The translations under genes and the position numbers were made by a program. The notes beneath the pieces were generated by a model, which was not told where the DNA came from, did no database searches, and saw nothing but the letters and a program-made list of their open reading frames with translations. This document shows positions 31,473 to 40,502 of a stretch of DNA of 64,000 nucleotides, piece by piece. How positions within the stretch are numbered: position 1 is the stretch's first letter; each line of letters opens with the position of its first letter. The stretch lies in NCBI GenBank assembly GCA_963844055.1, contig CAWJMN010000002.1, positions 1,178,001 to 1,242,000 on the forward strand. The letters run 5' to 3'. Source of the stretch: CAWJMN01 sp963844055 (GTDB lineage Bacteria > Planctomycetota > Planctomycetia > Pirellulales > Pirellulaceae).

Positions 31473-33227
31473 CTACCCTAGCTCCGCTCGCCTTTTAACG
31501 GTGGACAAAGCGATTTGCCTCCAAGAGAATTCGAAAACTCCTTGGCATTTGTTGCACACAACATCTCTTCCAAACATATCTTTGTCCCCCAGGTATCTAG
31601 CCTCGCACGTTGGACATTGTGCTTTCCAACGCGCTTCACTGAAGTCGAACAACCTAAAGGAGCCTTGATGCAACACTTCAAACGCCAGGTCTTCCCCTTC
31701 AATTGCCTGGAGTAGGTTACGATCAATATTATTAGCCGAGACCGATCCTATGCGCTCCGCTTGTCTAGAAATAGCCGCTTCAAAGGCATTTCGAACGAAT
31801 CTAGCGTTTCCCAAATATTGGTCCCGTTTTTTGTACGCAATAGCAAAATACAGCGACGCCGCCATCTTTCCACCGTGAGTCAGAAGATAGTCTGCATCAC
31901 TACAGAACTTCTCGAAAATCTGGCACAACTCCCCTGCATCATAATCATCAAAATGAATAAACTTTGTAAACCGGCTTTCTAGCCCTGGATTAGACTTCAG
32001 AAACCCCTGCATTTTGTCTGGATACCCAGCGACCACAACAACTAACCGATCACGGTAATCCTCCATGCCTTTAAGCAATTCATTGACCGCCTCTTGACCG
32101 AAGTCTCCATTAGTCACACCATCACAAAGCGAATATGCCTCGTCGATAAACAAAACACCATCCAACGCTGACTGTATGACATCACTGGTCTTAATGGCTG
32201 TTTGACCGACATACCCTGCAACAAGTTGTGATCGATCACATTCCACTAGCTTTGGCGTCTTCAAAACCTCGTAGCCAAATAGTATTGCACTAAGAATTCT
32301 AGCTACGGTTGTTTTGCCCGTGCCAGGGTTGCCAGTAAACACAAAGTGAAGTGTTTGGGCAGCATCACGCAATCCATGCTTGGCCCTTTCTCGACGCACA
32401 TTTAGAAAGCTCGCCAATCGCTTAACCTCTGCTTTTGACGTCTGCAGGCCAACCATTCCTTCGAGCTCCTTAATGGCCCGACCGAGCACTTCATCTCGGC
32501 TCGCATCACAGTTGACAGAGGGTTCTAATTGAGAATCGTGGGCAATCTCATGCGGAAGATCCGCTACTTCCGAGCCGCGCGAGTTGTTTTCAATGTTCTG
32601 AAATGCGTTATTCGCAGCACCTACTAGATTTTCGAAAATATCTAAAACGCGCCGCTCTCCTTTTGGAACATTGGGGCACTTTAAGAGGTTTACAATTAAT
32701 GCTTTAAATAGTGATTCGTATAGCCGAATAAGTCTTTGGCTACCTCTACGAATCGCCATCGTAAAGCATACCGTTGCCCCAATGAACCGTGGGTTACCAT
32801 CACCGGTTCCTCCGAAAATTGAACTATCTTTCACGTAGGCTTCGAAAAACGCCCCGCAGGAACTACTTGTTTTGTGAAGTCCTCGATACCGTTCATACCT
32901 GAAAATATTTGTCGCATAGATTTTACTGACTGGAATTACGAATGCACGAACTTCCGGCCAACTCTTAAAACCATCTAAACCACTCACAGATTGCATCGTC
33001 GCCACAATATATGCCAGACAATCATTCGCCAAAACCGTTTCCGCAAACCCAAGCGGGTATCTGTCGGCCTGACTGAATGACTGAGTAATCGGCCGTAGCA
33101 TCGCACTCAGATCACCATCCCCAAACTCGTCAAAAACAGCCGCCAAATCTTCGCCTTCAAGACAATCACTGAGGTGTGTTGCCAAATCATCAAAGTCTTG
33201 ACGAACAACGTTCCACAACTGCGACAT
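31473..33227 (-). CDS. CbbX/SpoVK-type AAA+ ATPase with C-terminal zinc ribbon
   Basis: A 584-residue protein. Residues 1-250 are a helical region of no recognised family. A single AAA+ module follows: LEGMVGLQTSKAEVKRLASFL, Walker A GNPGTGKTT near residue 300, GVLFIDEAYSL (Walker B) near 360, and sensor region VVVAGYPDKM near 400, then LESRFTKFIHFDDY. This is the CbbX/SpoVK/EccA branch, whose members remodel protein complexes. The C-terminus has CPTCEARY and VCNKCQ, a two-pair zinc ribbon near residues 540-570. The gene is alone between AT-richer, largely gene-poor flanks; no RuBisCO or type VII secretion genes are nearby. Target unknown. Confidence 0.82.
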   Translation of the reverse strand: MSQLWNVVRQDFDDLATHLSDCLEGEDLAAVFDEFGDGDLSAMLRPITQSFSQADRYPLGFAETVLANDCLAYIVATMQSVSGLDGFKSWPEVRAFVIPVSKIYATNIFRYERYRGLHKTSSSCGAFFEAYVKDSSIFGGTGDGNPRFIGATVCFTMAIRRGSQRLIRLYESLFKALIVNLLKCPNVPKGERRVLDIFENLVGAANNAFQNIENNSRGSEVADLPHEIAHDSQLEPSVNCDASRDEVLGRAIKELEGMVGLQTSKAEVKRLASFLNVRRERAKHGLRDAAQTLHFVFTGNPGTGKTTVARILSAILFGYEVLKTPKLVECDRSQLVAGYVGQTAIKTSDVIQSALDGVLFIDEAYSLCDGVTNGDFGQEAVNELLKGMEDYRDRLVVVVAGYPDKMQGFLKSNPGLESRFTKFIHFDDYDAGELCQIFEKFCSDADYLLTHGGKMAASLYFAIAYKKRDQYLGNARFVRNAFEAAISRQAERIGSVSANNIDRNLLQAIEGEDLAFEVLHQGSFRLFDFSEARWKAQCPTCEARYLGDKDMFGRDVVCNKCQGVFEFSWRQIALSTVKRRAELG

Positions 33228-33827
33228 TTTGCTTTTACCCTATCTCATTCTCGATGGTCACAAACTGAACATGCGACTACGTCCACCATGTGGAGGCACA
33301 TTTCAATCATCTAAAAGATATATTCTTTATGCAAACCCTGAACCACCAAGAGTATCCAAATTCACAAATAACATCACGTCACTGCATCACACGCCTTCTG
33401 CAATTCCGAGTGATCTCCACTGTAACGATCAGGGCGAACAAGAAATCTACTGTTACAAACAACTCGAGTCCTACAGTAGGACTCGAAAATGACAAATGCC
33501 CGCAAAACCATGTATTCACAGGGCACGCTTGGAAAAGCGAAGGCAACTTTTATTTGCAATTGAGTCGCCTATATTCGTAAACCTGTGCCGCACTTGGATT
33601 GTGGCGTCTCGTCAGTAACTTTACGCCAGTGGTCAGCAACCCGCCCAACATAAACAAACGGCTGTCCCGGTATTGCACGGTACACCCCGTGCGCAAACCT
33701 TTTCTTCTAACACAGACGTTTTGGGGACTAGCTACGGTCTTCGTGATTGGTCCTACTCCACGCCTACCTTTGCTTCGACATGTCTGCCCGTGCTTTTCCA
33801 TCCTGACGCGTCTTACTTCGTTCGCTG
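33228..33827. other. 600-base region without a supported gene
   Basis: Several frames of 60-105 codons occur on both strands, but none has a clear start, ribosome site or protein pattern, and they overlap one another. No repeat or structured element was recognised. It separates the AAA+ gene from an MFS gene and may be remnant sequence. Confidence 0.45.
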
Positions 33828-35186
33828 CTAAAACTTTTCCGCTTCATGACTTTGGAAGCGAGGTTCGGAAAGGCGCCAGCAAGCAAGGCCGCCTAAAGCC
33901 AAGATCGCCGTGACGATGTGGTAGACCACTGCATGCCCCAGTGCATCAATCGCGACACCCACCAGTGGAGAAAGCAAAATGGGCGCACCCATGCACAGGT
34001 TCAGCGTGCTGAGGTAACGCGGCTGATCCGGGCGAAACGCAATCTCTAGCGTGTAGTTGTACAGCGTCTTTTGCGTAACCGGAGTCATCCCCACCAGCAA
34101 AAAGACCAGCCCAAACCAGCGCAGGTCGCTCGGTGGGTGCGCCTCCATCCATAGCGCCAGTTGCGGCGCCGCACAAATTGCCAGTGTCAAAATCTTGAGC
34201 GATAGCCGATTACCAAATCGATCGGACAGCGGCCCCGTTAGCAAACTAAACAAGGCCGTCCCGATGTTTTGGGCCACAACCCACCATAGCAGATACGACG
34301 CATCAAGCCCCAACTTGTTGGATGCTAAGTTTTGATAGTGCGGAAACAGAACTAGCGACGTACTAAACAGTGCCGCGACTAAACCGACCTGCCGCAAGCG
34401 TCGATCACTCCGCAGCAAAGCAACCGCTTGCCCAAACGGGGCGTACCAAGGCTGCTTTGGCAAGACGGAATTATCGGGCGTCTCCTTCAGCAGCATCGCC
34501 GTTATGGTCGAGAAGGAAAACAGAAACGCCGAGAAGCCAAAGATCTTTACAAAGTCTGCCCGTTCGGGCGTAAGCCACTGTGACAACAGAATGATCGCGC
34601 ACAGCACCGCGCTAGTCGCCCCGACCGTATCCGCAATCATCAGCAGGCGGCCACGATGCGTCGTCCGAATCAGCTTTCCCTGAATCGTGTTATACGCCAA
34701 CTGGTTAATCCCGATCACCATGAAGAACAGCGTGTACAGCACCAGAAAAAGGTACGGTGCCAGGGGAGACTTGGCCAAACCAGGCACAAGCCAGATCGAA
34801 GCCAGACCGCCAAACAAAAGCGCCATACTGCTGGTCGTTAGGACGAAGGCTCGCTTTTTTTTTCGCAGCAGCGAGATCCGCCGCGCCATCAACAGGGGTG
34901 GAACGCTTTGGCCAAAGCGATTGAGTAGCGGTAAACAGCCACGGACCCAGCCCGCTCCCGAAAGGGAATCGACCACGGCCGGCATGATGCTACTTTCGGT
35001 CTTAAAGATCCAGCCCGTCCGCATCACGATGTTGTAAACGACAAGCGTCCAAAAGTTTCGTGTTTCGTGCGGCCGTTCTTCATCCGGGCCGAACTCCCTC
35101 GTCCGTTCCGCACCCGGGCCAGCGCCTGCAAGCGCAACGTCGGCTGGCGTGGGGGGCAAATCATCGTTGATCGAAGAGGAAGGCAT
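33828..35186 (-). CDS. Major facilitator superfamily (MFS) transporter
   Basis: A 452-residue protein with a polar N-terminus of about 45 residues and about twelve membrane helices in two halves. Segments include LLMARRISLLRKKKRAFVLTTSSMALLFGG and LLTGPLSDRFGNRLSLKILTLAICA, the latter with the DRFGxR loop motif typical of MFS. The start at 35186 (MPSSSIND) follows a Pro/Ser-rich pattern; six more codons are open upstream. It differs from the MFS gene at 1150-2619. Divergent from the ThuA gene, whose start is only about 75 bases away. Substrate unknown. Confidence 0.82.
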   Translation of the reverse strand: MPSSSINDDLPPTPADVALAGAGPGAERTREFGPDEERPHETRNFWTLVVYNIVMRTGWIFKTESSIMPAVVDSLSGAGWVRGCLPLLNRFGQSVPPLLMARRISLLRKKKRAFVLTTSSMALLFGGLASIWLVPGLAKSPLAPYLFLVLYTLFFMVIGINQLAYNTIQGKLIRTTHRGRLLMIADTVGATSAVLCAIILLSQWLTPERADFVKIFGFSAFLFSFSTITAMLLKETPDNSVLPKQPWYAPFGQAVALLRSDRRLRQVGLVAALFSTSLVLFPHYQNLASNKLGLDASYLLWWVVAQNIGTALFSLLTGPLSDRFGNRLSLKILTLAICAAPQLALWMEAHPPSDLRWFGLVFLLVGMTPVTQKTLYNYTLEIAFRPDQPRYLSTLNLCMGAPILLSPLVGVAIDALGHAVVYHIVTAILALGGLACWRLSEPRFQSHEAEKF

Positions 35187-35261
35187 ATCGCTAGTATAGT
35201 ACAATCGTCCAATCGACGGCCGATGATTGGCTCGCCAAATCTAACCTCCCCGAGAAACGCC

Positions 35262-36175
35262 ATGCAAAACCGAAACCCGTTTGCGATGTTTACCCTGTCC
35301 CTTCTTCTGGCGATGGCCTGGGCCTTCTGCTCGAATGCCGCGGAAGAAGCGGGCAAAATCCATGTCCTCGTTTGGGACGAACAGCAGCCTGCCCAAAAGC
35401 AGGCGTACGGCGAAAACTTCCTCGGTGGCACCATTGCCGCCCATCTCGAAAAGTTGCCAGGAATTACCGTCGATTCCGTCTCGATCCAATCGCCTGAACA
35501 AGGGCTTGATGCGAAAACGCTCGACAAAGCCAATGTGATTATCTGGTGGGGACATGTCCAGCACGACAAGGTTTCCCCTCAAGCGACCGAAGAAGTGGTC
35601 AAACGTGTGATGGAAGGAAAGCTGTCGCTGATCGCGCTGCACTCGGCCCACTTTGCGCCTCCCTTCATGCGGCTGATGCAAGAACGGGCCAAGCTAGATG
35701 CACCGTTGCAAATTCCTGAGGCGGAACGGGCAACGGCCAAGTTCGACTTTAGCGCTCCACTGGTTCGTGCGCAGCTCAAGCCGAATGCTCCGACGACTCC
35801 GTTCCTAGAAAAAGTGGATGGCGTTTGGAAGCTAACACCGCCGGGCTGCATTTTTCCTGCCTGCGCGCGGATGCGGCCCCAAGCCATGTCACCGTACTAC
35901 TTCCCAAGCATCCGATCGCACAAGGCCTTCCTGAAAAGTGGGACATCCCACAAACGGAAATGTATGCCGACCCATTCCATGTTCCCAAGGCCGACGCCAC
36001 TCTCTTTGAAGAAAAGTGGGACAAGGGAGAGAGCTTCCGCAGCGGCCTACTGTGGAAAGTTGGCAAAGGTCAGGTCTTCTATTTCCGCCCAGGACATGAA
36101 ACCTTTCCGATCTATCGCCAAGCCGAGAACCTGCGCGTCCTAGAAAATGCGGTTCGCTTTATGGCAGCCAAGTAG
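35262..36175 (+). CDS. ThuA-domain protein, frameshifted
   Basis: ThuA-family proteins (named after trehalose utilisation) have a class I amidotransferase-like fold. A signal peptide is likely (FTLSLLLAMAWAFCSNA), followed by HVLVWDEQQPAQKQAYGENFLGG and VIIWWGHVQHDKV, both typical. Translation in the first frame stays family-like until about 35862 (PPGCIFPAC); it then leaves the family, while the neighbouring frame from there reads RADAAPSHVTVLLPKHPIAQGLPEKWDIPQTEMY and continues normally to 36175 with FRPGHETFPIYRQAENLRVLENAVRF. Adding one C in the GCGCG run near 35863 restores one product of about 304 residues. It may be a sequence error or a young pseudogene. Confidence 0.82.
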
Positions 36176-36203
36176 TCGTCACGTTTTATTGGCTCAACGA
36201 AAA

Positions 36204-36236
36204 CGCCCCCGAAAAGACAACGTTTCTTCGGGGGCG
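36204..36236 (-). terminator. Terminator hairpin between ThuA and glgP genes
   Basis: A perfect ten-base-pair stem (CGCCCCCGAA/TTCGGGGGCG) with a 13-base loop, followed on the minus strand by TTTT. It lies between two converging genes; the T run suits the glgP transcript, and the stem may serve both. Confidence 0.7.
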
Positions 36237-36273
36237 GCAATGCTGATTAGCGATCGACCACGTTCGCGGTGAA

Positions 36274-38469
36274 CTAGGCCTCATCCATTCCACAGCTCAA
36301 ACCACCTGCGGCCGGTACATAGCACGCACGGGCATAGTCCATCACCATACGGTGAGCACTAAACCGCCAAGCCAGCGTGCTGATGGAGTTCATCATCCGC
36401 TTGATCCAGCGGCGTGGCAGGCCGTCCACATCACGTTCGTAGTACATCGGAACGACAAGGTCTTCCAGCGCCTTAAAGAGCGATTCACAATCGCGGCGAT
36501 CGGTGATCTCGTCGCTGACGTGGCTGGTTCCGGTGCCAATGGCAAAACCATTTTCACCGTCGTAAGCTTCTGCCCACCAGCCGTCGAGAATCGACAGGTT
36601 AAGCCCGCCGTTGAGAACCACCTTTTGACCGCTCGTGCCGGAAGCTTCGAGCGGACGCCGTGGATTGTTGAGCCACACATCGACCCCTTGGATCATGTGA
36701 CGGCAAACATTCATGTCGTAGTCTTCGATATAGACGATCCGATTAGCAAAGCGTGGATCATGCCGCAAATTAGCGATCGCGCGGATGAATCCCTTGCCTG
36801 GCTCATCCTTGGGATGCGCCTTACCGGCAAAGACAAACTGAACCGGACGCTCCTTGTCGTTGACGATAGCCGCCAAACGATCCAAGTCGCTAAATAGCAA
36901 CGTGGCACGCTTGTACGTAGCAAAGCGACGACCAAACCCAATCGTTAAAACATTCGGGTCGAGCAGATTGCGAGCGGTTTCTACCACTTCATCGCTTTCT
37001 CCCCGACGACGGCACTGCCGACTGATTCGGCGACGCACGAACGCCAGCAGCGAATTCTTCAGCGAGTTATGCGTTTCCCAAAGTTCGCCCGGATCGACCT
37101 GATGAATGGCTTGCCACACTTCGGGCTCACCCATTCGGAAAATCCAGCCCGCCACAAAATGGCGATCATAAAGCTGAAGCATCTGCTGCGCCAGCCACGA
37201 GGGAATATGCACACCATTAGTGATGTGGCCAATTGGAATTTCTTCTTCCACTCGCCATGGCCATAACTGAGACCACATCCGGCGCGAAATATGGCCGTGC
37301 AATTGGCTCACCGCGTTGGCGCGGCGCGACATCTTTAGCCCGACCACCGTCATGCAGAATGGCTCTTGATTGTTTTGCGGTTCTACACGACCGAGCCCCA
37401 TCAGTTGGTCATAACTGATGCCCAGCTGATCGCGAAGTGGGCCCAAGTGCTCTTCGACAAGCTCGCCCGAAAAGCGATCGTGTCCGGCAGGTACCGGCGT
37501 GTGCGTGGTGAAGCAAGTTTGCTGCGCCACTTCACGCAAGGCATCATGGAACGACATCCCATCATCGTGCATCCGCTCTCGGACCACTTCCAGCGGACCG
37601 AAGGCGCTATGCCCTTCGTTCAAATGGTATACGCCGGGATAAATGCCTAGTGCTCGCAGCGCCTTCACGCCACCAACACCCAGCACCAATTCTTGGCGAA
37701 TACGAACGCGCTCATCACCGCCGTACAGACGGCTGGTTAGCTCACGATCTTCGGGGCTGTTGCCATCGACGTCGCAGTCCAGCAGATAAAGCTTCACGCG
37801 ACCGACCATCATCATCCACAACTTGGCGAACAGTGGCCCCGTGCGCGTGTCCACGCGAATCGTGATCGGCGTTCCATCGGGAGATAGCGCCGGCTCCATC
37901 GGCAAGTTCTCGACCTTCGTATCGAGATACTCTTCCCGCTGATAGCCCGACTCATCCAGTTGTTGCTTGAAATAGCCTTGATCGTAGAACAGGCCGATCC
38001 CCACGAGGTTCACGCCTAGACCGCTGGCGCTTTTTACGTGGTCACCCGAAAGCACGCCGAGGCCACCCGAGTAAATCGGAATCGATTCATGCAAACCGAA
38101 CTCGGCCGAGAAGTAGGCGACCGGCTTGTTGCCCAGTACGCCTGCATTTGTGGCGGCCCAAGTTTGCTTGTTGGCCATGTACTCCTTCAAGCGACGATGG
38201 GCGTAATTGATCCGGCTGTAGAGCACCATTTCGGAAGCTCGGGCCGCTAGTGTCTCTGGCGTGAATTCGCGCAGGAGCGCACAGGGGTTGTGATCAAGCT
38301 GCCGCCACCGGATCGGGTCCAAGTCGCGAAAGAGGTTGTTGACCTCCGAGTGCCACGTCCACCAAACATTGCGAGCAAGGTTCCAGCACTTGTCGTACAA
38401 GGCCTGTGCAGACATCTCGCCGGCCATCGGCGGCGTCTCCTGCCCCCGGGCGGTTTCAAGCGAACTCAT
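36274..38469 (-). CDS. glgP: Glycogen/alpha-glucan phosphorylase (GT35 type)
   Basis: A 731-residue protein that releases glucose 1-phosphate from alpha-1,4-glucans. It begins with a DUF3417-like N-terminal region (WNLARNVWWTWHSEVNNLF) found in the shorter, non-mammalian-type phosphorylases. Motifs: YFSAEFGLHESIPIYSGGLGVLSGDH near 115-140, TTHTPVPAGHDRF, NEGHSAF, and the PLP site EASGTSGQKVVLNGGLNLS near residue 610 with its lysine. The C-terminal helix region is typical. Length and motifs agree with the family of about 700-850 residues. It is isolated, with a terminator just downstream; other glycogen genes are not in the window. Confidence 0.93.
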   Translation of the reverse strand: MSSLETARGQETPPMAGEMSAQALYDKCWNLARNVWWTWHSEVNNLFRDLDPIRWRQLDHNPCALLREFTPETLAARASEMVLYSRINYAHRRLKEYMANKQTWAATNAGVLGNKPVAYFSAEFGLHESIPIYSGGLGVLSGDHVKSASGLGVNLVGIGLFYDQGYFKQQLDESGYQREEYLDTKVENLPMEPALSPDGTPITIRVDTRTGPLFAKLWMMMVGRVKLYLLDCDVDGNSPEDRELTSRLYGGDERVRIRQELVLGVGGVKALRALGIYPGVYHLNEGHSAFGPLEVVRERMHDDGMSFHDALREVAQQTCFTTHTPVPAGHDRFSGELVEEHLGPLRDQLGISYDQLMGLGRVEPQNNQEPFCMTVVGLKMSRRANAVSQLHGHISRRMWSQLWPWRVEEEIPIGHITNGVHIPSWLAQQMLQLYDRHFVAGWIFRMGEPEVWQAIHQVDPGELWETHNSLKNSLLAFVRRRISRQCRRRGESDEVVETARNLLDPNVLTIGFGRRFATYKRATLLFSDLDRLAAIVNDKERPVQFVFAGKAHPKDEPGKGFIRAIANLRHDPRFANRIVYIEDYDMNVCRHMIQGVDVWLNNPRRPLEASGTSGQKVVLNGGLNLSILDGWWAEAYDGENGFAIGTGTSHVSDEITDRRDCESLFKALEDLVVPMYYERDVDGLPRRWIKRMMNSISTLAWRFSAHRMVMDYARACYVPAAGGLSCGMDEA

Positions 38470-39109
38470 GAAGACTTCCTCTAGAGTGATGATCTGTCAG
38501 GGAATCCTGCAGATCGGAACGAGCCAAATGTGCGATCGGTGCGCGCACTTCCCTGCCGCTGGAAACTGTTATCGGCGATAGGAAGGCAAAGTCAAGTATC
38601 TAGTGGATTATTCCGCCCTTCGCAGGCCTGTATCCACGAATAAGGGGGCGCTGCTGCCCATAGAGTACAAAGTCACCAGTTTACGCATAGTCCAAAAACA
38701 CCCTCTTTACCCCATGCTATTCAGTGTGAAATCGCCCGGCCAAACTGGGGCAGGAACTGGCATCCTTACGGCCTCGCTTTTAAGCCCCCTGGCCGTCCTT
38801 CCAGGAAGCGCGGCAGACAAAAAAGGTATCGATAGCCACCCCCAAAAGCCGATGCGTCTGGGCATGCAGGTTCCTTTGTTGACTTTCCTTGTCAACATGG
38901 ATAGGATTCGATGGGAAGCAGTCTCAGGAAACCACCTGAAATAGGGTGTCCTCACAAGAGGAGCCGGCCGTCACCCGATGGCGAATAGAGCAGATGGTGG
39001 CCGCTTCACCTGGGCTGAAGCTCAGGAGTTTGGCGTTGGGAAAAGAATCCAGTCGGGCGAAGATAGGCGTTTCGCTGTAGCCGGTTTTTGAAAAGAGCGA
39101 CGATTTGCA
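38470..39109. other. 640-base region upstream of cysH
   Basis: No convincing gene; a frame of 113 codons at 38603-38944 has weak protein character and no ribosome site. The region contains the inverted repeat at 38877-38897 and probably the promoters of glgP and cysH. Confidence 0.45.
38877..38897 (+). promoter_or_regulatory. Candidate operator upstream of cysH
   Basis: A perfect seven-base inverted repeat TGTTGAC/GTCAACA around a seven-base spacer, 213 bases before cysH. Sulfur-assimilation genes are often controlled by a DNA-binding dimer, and an Rrf2-type gene lies just after cysH, so this is a possible target; no direct evidence. Confidence 0.35.
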
Positions 39110-39898
39110 ATGAGTGACAGCCCAGCAGGTGCTTCGACCACAACCCGACAAACGGACAGTGGTACCAGCGCCCTAGATTCGACAAGCGATCGCATTGTGC
39201 TCACGCCCGAGCTCCAAGCAGAGATCGCGGAGGTCAGCCAAAAGCTTGAGCTGGCCACGCCGCAAGAAATCCTGCGCTGGGCGATTGAGCGATTCCCCGG
39301 CAAGTTCACCATGGCTACGGCCTTTGGTCCCGAGGGAATGGTAATCCTAGCCATGCTCTCCGAGATCGACCGCAAAACCCCGGTCTTTAATTTGGACACC
39401 GGCTATCAATTTGCAGAGACCCTCGCTCTGCGAGATGAAGTCGCCCGGAAATACGGGATCACCGTCGAACTGAAAAAGCCCGACACCACGGTGGAAGAGT
39501 ACGAAGCACTGCATGGTGGCCCACTCTACAAAACTCGCCCGGACCAATGCTGCTTGGATCGCAAGGTCAAAGTGCTTGAGCGTGCCGCACTTGGCTACCA
39601 CGCCTGGGCCAGCGCGATTCGCCGCGACCAAAGCCCCGACCGAGCAACCGCTCCGATCGTTGGCTGGGATAAAAAGTTCAGCTTGGTGAAAGTCAGCCCG
39701 CTGGCCAATTGGTCGAAGTCGATGGTCTGGAAATACATCACCGACAACGACGTCCCTTATAACCCACTTCACGATAACGGCTATACGAGCATTGGCTGCT
39801 GGCCTTGCACCCGCGCGGTTGGCATTGGAGAAGACGAACGGGCGGGACGCTGGAGCGGCTTTGCCAAGACCGAATGCGGACTGCACAGCAAGGACTAG
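39110..39898 (+). CDS. cysH: Adenylylsulfate/phosphoadenylylsulfate reductase
   Basis: A 262-residue enzyme of assimilatory sulfate reduction. After a Ser/Thr-rich start of about 30 residues, it shows FTMATAFGPEGMVILAML (nucleotide-binding loop), PVFNLDTGYQFAET, and the Cys pairs DQCCLDRK near residue 147 and GCWPCTRA near residue 235, which ligate a [4Fe-4S] cluster in the APS-reducing branch. The catalytic Cys is in TECGLH at the C-terminus. The two Cys pairs favour APS rather than PAPS as substrate. A hairpin and the rrf2-like gene follow on the same strand. Confidence 0.93.
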   Translation: MSDSPAGASTTTRQTDSGTSALDSTSDRIVLTPELQAEIAEVSQKLELATPQEILRWAIERFPGKFTMATAFGPEGMVILAMLSEIDRKTPVFNLDTGYQFAETLALRDEVARKYGITVELKKPDTTVEEYEALHGGPLYKTRPDQCCLDRKVKVLERAALGYHAWASAIRRDQSPDRATAPIVGWDKKFSLVKVSPLANWSKSMVWKYITDNDVPYNPLHDNGYTSIGCWPCTRAVGIGEDERAGRWSGFAKTECGLHSKD

Positions 39899-39916
39899 CC
39901 AGCTCGCCTGAGCTGG
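39899..39916 (+). terminator. Hairpin after cysH, no T run
   Basis: A perfect seven-base-pair stem CCAGCTC/GAGCTGG with loop GCCT directly after the cysH stop codon. There is no T tract, so it may be a weak terminator, an attenuating structure or an mRNA stabiliser. Confidence 0.4.
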
Positions 39917-39970
39917 GGCCAACTTGGCTTTGCAGTTGCCTGCCAGAAAAATAGGACGAAGGAAGAAGAA

Positions 39971-40399
39971 GTGATCGTTTCCGCCAAGACCGAATACGCC
40001 TGCATTGCCATGCTAGAACTAGCGGCGATGTTTGATCGTGGCGAACCGGTGCGGATTCGCGAGATCGCCGATCGTCACGGCGTTCCTAACCGCTTCCTCG
40101 TCCAAATTTTGCTACAGCTGAAAGGGGCTGGGTTCGTCAGCAGCACACGCGGCGCCACCGGTGGCTATCAACTGGCCAAGTCCCCCGATGAAATCACGCT
40201 GGGCGAAGTCATGGCGGTGGTCGATCCTCAGCCCAACCAAATTTGCAGTAGCGCCGGCCGCGAAACGGCCGCAACCCGCGTCCTGTTGCAGACTTTCCGT
40301 CGCGTGGACGCGATTCAACGTGAACTCCTCTCGCAAACGACGTTTGGCGACTTGGCCGAACAACTTCAGAGCCAAGGCGAGGGAATGTACTATATTTAG
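39971..40399 (+). CDS. Rrf2-family transcriptional regulator
   Basis: A 142-residue winged-helix protein starting at GTG, with a GGAAGAAGAA ribosome site. It has the Rrf2 outline: VSAKTEYACIAMLELA at the N-terminus, VRIREIADRHGVPNRFLVQILLQLKGAGFVSSTRGATGGYQL covering the recognition helix and wing, and a helical dimer region. IscR-type members have three Cys near residues 90-105; here only one is seen (QICSS), so an Fe-S cluster is not supported. Position after cysH suggests a role in sulfur metabolism (as CymR has in Gram-positives), which is inference. Confidence 0.86.
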   Translation: MIVSAKTEYACIAMLELAAMFDRGEPVRIREIADRHGVPNRFLVQILLQLKGAGFVSSTRGATGGYQLAKSPDEITLGEVMAVVDPQPNQICSSAGRETAATRVLLQTFRRVDAIQRELLSQTTFGDLAEQLQSQGEGMYYI

Positions 40400-40502
40400 A
40401 GAGGGATTTCGGTCGGCAAATTCGGCTGCAAGCTCTCTTTGGACTCCTTCTTATCCCTGGCGGTTAAGCGCCAACAACTTTTGACTTAAGAGACCCGTCT
40501 TC

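Noticed and set aside
33229..33913. Several overlapping frames of 60-104 codons
   Set aside because: They lie in a gene-poor gap on both strands, with no clear start or conserved pattern.
38603..38944. Plus-strand frame of 113 codons upstream of cysH
   Set aside because: Weak protein character and no ribosome site; the region looks regulatory.
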